From Alphaproteobacteria bacterium (lineage in GTDB: Bacteria; Pseudomonadota; Alphaproteobacteria; Micropepsales; Micropepsaceae): a stretch of DNA of 5,803 nucleotides. The notes under the pieces are model-generated. The model was given only the letters and a program-made list of their open reading frames with translations. It ran no database searches and had not been told where the DNA came from. Shown here piece after piece: positions 5,418-5,803 of this stretch (the first letter of the stretch is position 1; every line of letters begins with the position of its first letter). Where the stretch lies: the NCBI GenBank assembly GCA_017307315.1, contig JAFKFF010000266.1:1-5803 (forward strand). The letters run 5' to 3'. The translations under genes and the position numbers were made by a program.

Positions 5418-5618
5418 TCAGGAACGGATCTTGCGCGCGGTCCATGTCAGCGCCACGCCGACCGCGGCGATGATAAGGCCGTTTCGTATCCAGGCGCTTC
5501 GGCCCAGCATGGTGCTTTGCAGCGGCCAATGGATGATGTCGGCGCCCTGCAGCGCGAAGAACAGCCCGGACAGGATCAGCAGCGCACCAAAGAGCGTCAG
5601 GGCGCGCCTTAAGCTCAA
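5418..5618 (-). CDS. Small two-helix membrane protein, unknown function
   Basis: This is a 66-residue protein if translation begins at the TTG at 5616-5618. It reads [20 protein letters not shown] and onward, with hydrophobic segments at about 6-24 and 46-60, a polar loop ([14 protein letters not shown], 30-43) and a basic C-terminus (TARKIRS). The upstream sequence in this frame, open to an ATG at 5739-5741, lies inside the pirin gene and is Arg/Pro-rich, so the longer 107-residue version is unlikely. Support for the TTG is that it overlaps the pirin stop as TTGA and has GAGGA 6 nt upstream. Small proteins of this layout (helix, loop with conserved small residues, helix) are common in proteobacteria, but I know no assigned role. 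It converges on gshA. Confidence 0.7.
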   Translation of the reverse strand: MSLRRALTLFGALLILSGLFFALQGADIIHWPLQSTMLGRSAWIRNGLIIAAVGVALTWTARKIRS

Positions 5619-5803
5619 CGCCGGTCCTCGGGCAGGGGGATGAATTCCTGGTCGTCGCCGGGGATTTTGCCGAACAGGCCGGAACGCCAATCCGATTTGG
5701 CAAGCTCGATACGGTCCTTGGATGAGGACACGAAATTCCACCAGATGTGACGCGGTCCGTCGAGCGGCGCGCCGCCCAGAAGCATCACTCGCGCGGGCTG
5801 GCT
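5615..5803 (-). CDS. Pirin-family protein, C-terminal 62 residues only
   Basis: The frame is open from the right edge to a TGA at 5615-5617. Seen: [20 protein letters not shown] (6-25), then [14 protein letters not shown] (26-39) and the ending [16 protein letters not shown]. The [12 protein letters not shown] and PGDDxEFIPLPE blocks are the usual end of proteobacterial pirins (cupin-fold proteins, about 290 residues). The N-terminal cupin with its metal ligands lies outside the window, so neither quercetinase-like activity nor metal binding can be judged. It is followed with a 4-nt TTGA overlap by the small membrane protein, which suggests translational coupling. Confidence 0.88.
   Translation of the reverse strand, partial: SQPARVMLLGGAPLDGPRHIWWNFVSSSKDRIELAKSDWRSGLFGKIPGDDQEFIPLPEDRR

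Noticed and set aside
5418..5741. 107-residue version of the small membrane protein starting at the upstream ATG
   Set aside because: The added 41 residues are Arg/Pro-rich and are the shadow of the pirin C-terminus in another frame.

Overview
This is a GC-rich window with the codon habits and gene order of an alphaproteobacterial chromosome. The neighbourhood ubiA / rsmE / plant-type glutamate-cysteine ligase is, from general knowledge, a familiar alphaproteobacterial arrangement, and all coding genes share the same G/C-ending codon style. I cannot name a genus from the sequence. No mobile element, CRISPR array, tRNA or rRNA gene is visible.

Left part (1-2092): a leftward pair consists of ubiA (4-hydroxybenzoate polyprenyltransferase, ubiquinone synthesis) and, overlapping its stop by 4 nt, a class I SAM methyltransferase of the ETFB-lysine-methyltransferase/PrmA-like type that runs off the left edge. 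Only 17 nt away, rsmE (16S rRNA m3U1498 methyltransferase) runs rightward.

Middle (2089-3831): a compact leftward four-gene operon, arsR-type regulator > SRPBCC/AHSA1 protein 1 > SRPBCC/AHSA1 protein 2 > VOC (PhnB-like) protein. The joins are a 4-nt overlap, a 5-nt gap and a 2-nt gap. It sits between rsmE and gshA and looks like an accessory module inserted into otherwise housekeeping synteny. The physiological substrate is unknown.

An AT-rich intergenic stretch (3832-3988) separates the operon from gshA, which runs rightward. It holds a nested palindrome (3842-3874) that overlaps candidate divergent promoters for arsR and gshA. The arsR start codon lies almost at the predicted transcription start and has no Shine-Dalgarno sequence, so a leaderless autoregulatory transcript is plausible. 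If the palindrome is the ArsR operator, the regulator could also affect glutathione synthesis.

Right part (3989-5803): gshA (glutamate-cysteine ligase, first step of glutathione synthesis) is complete. It converges, across a short hairpin-containing gap, with a leftward pair: the C-terminal end of a pirin-family protein entering from the right edge, and a 66-residue two-helix membrane protein whose probable TTG start overlaps the pirin stop.

The most interesting parts are the ArsR/SRPBCC/SRPBCC/VOC operon and its control region. The rest is ordinary housekeeping content.
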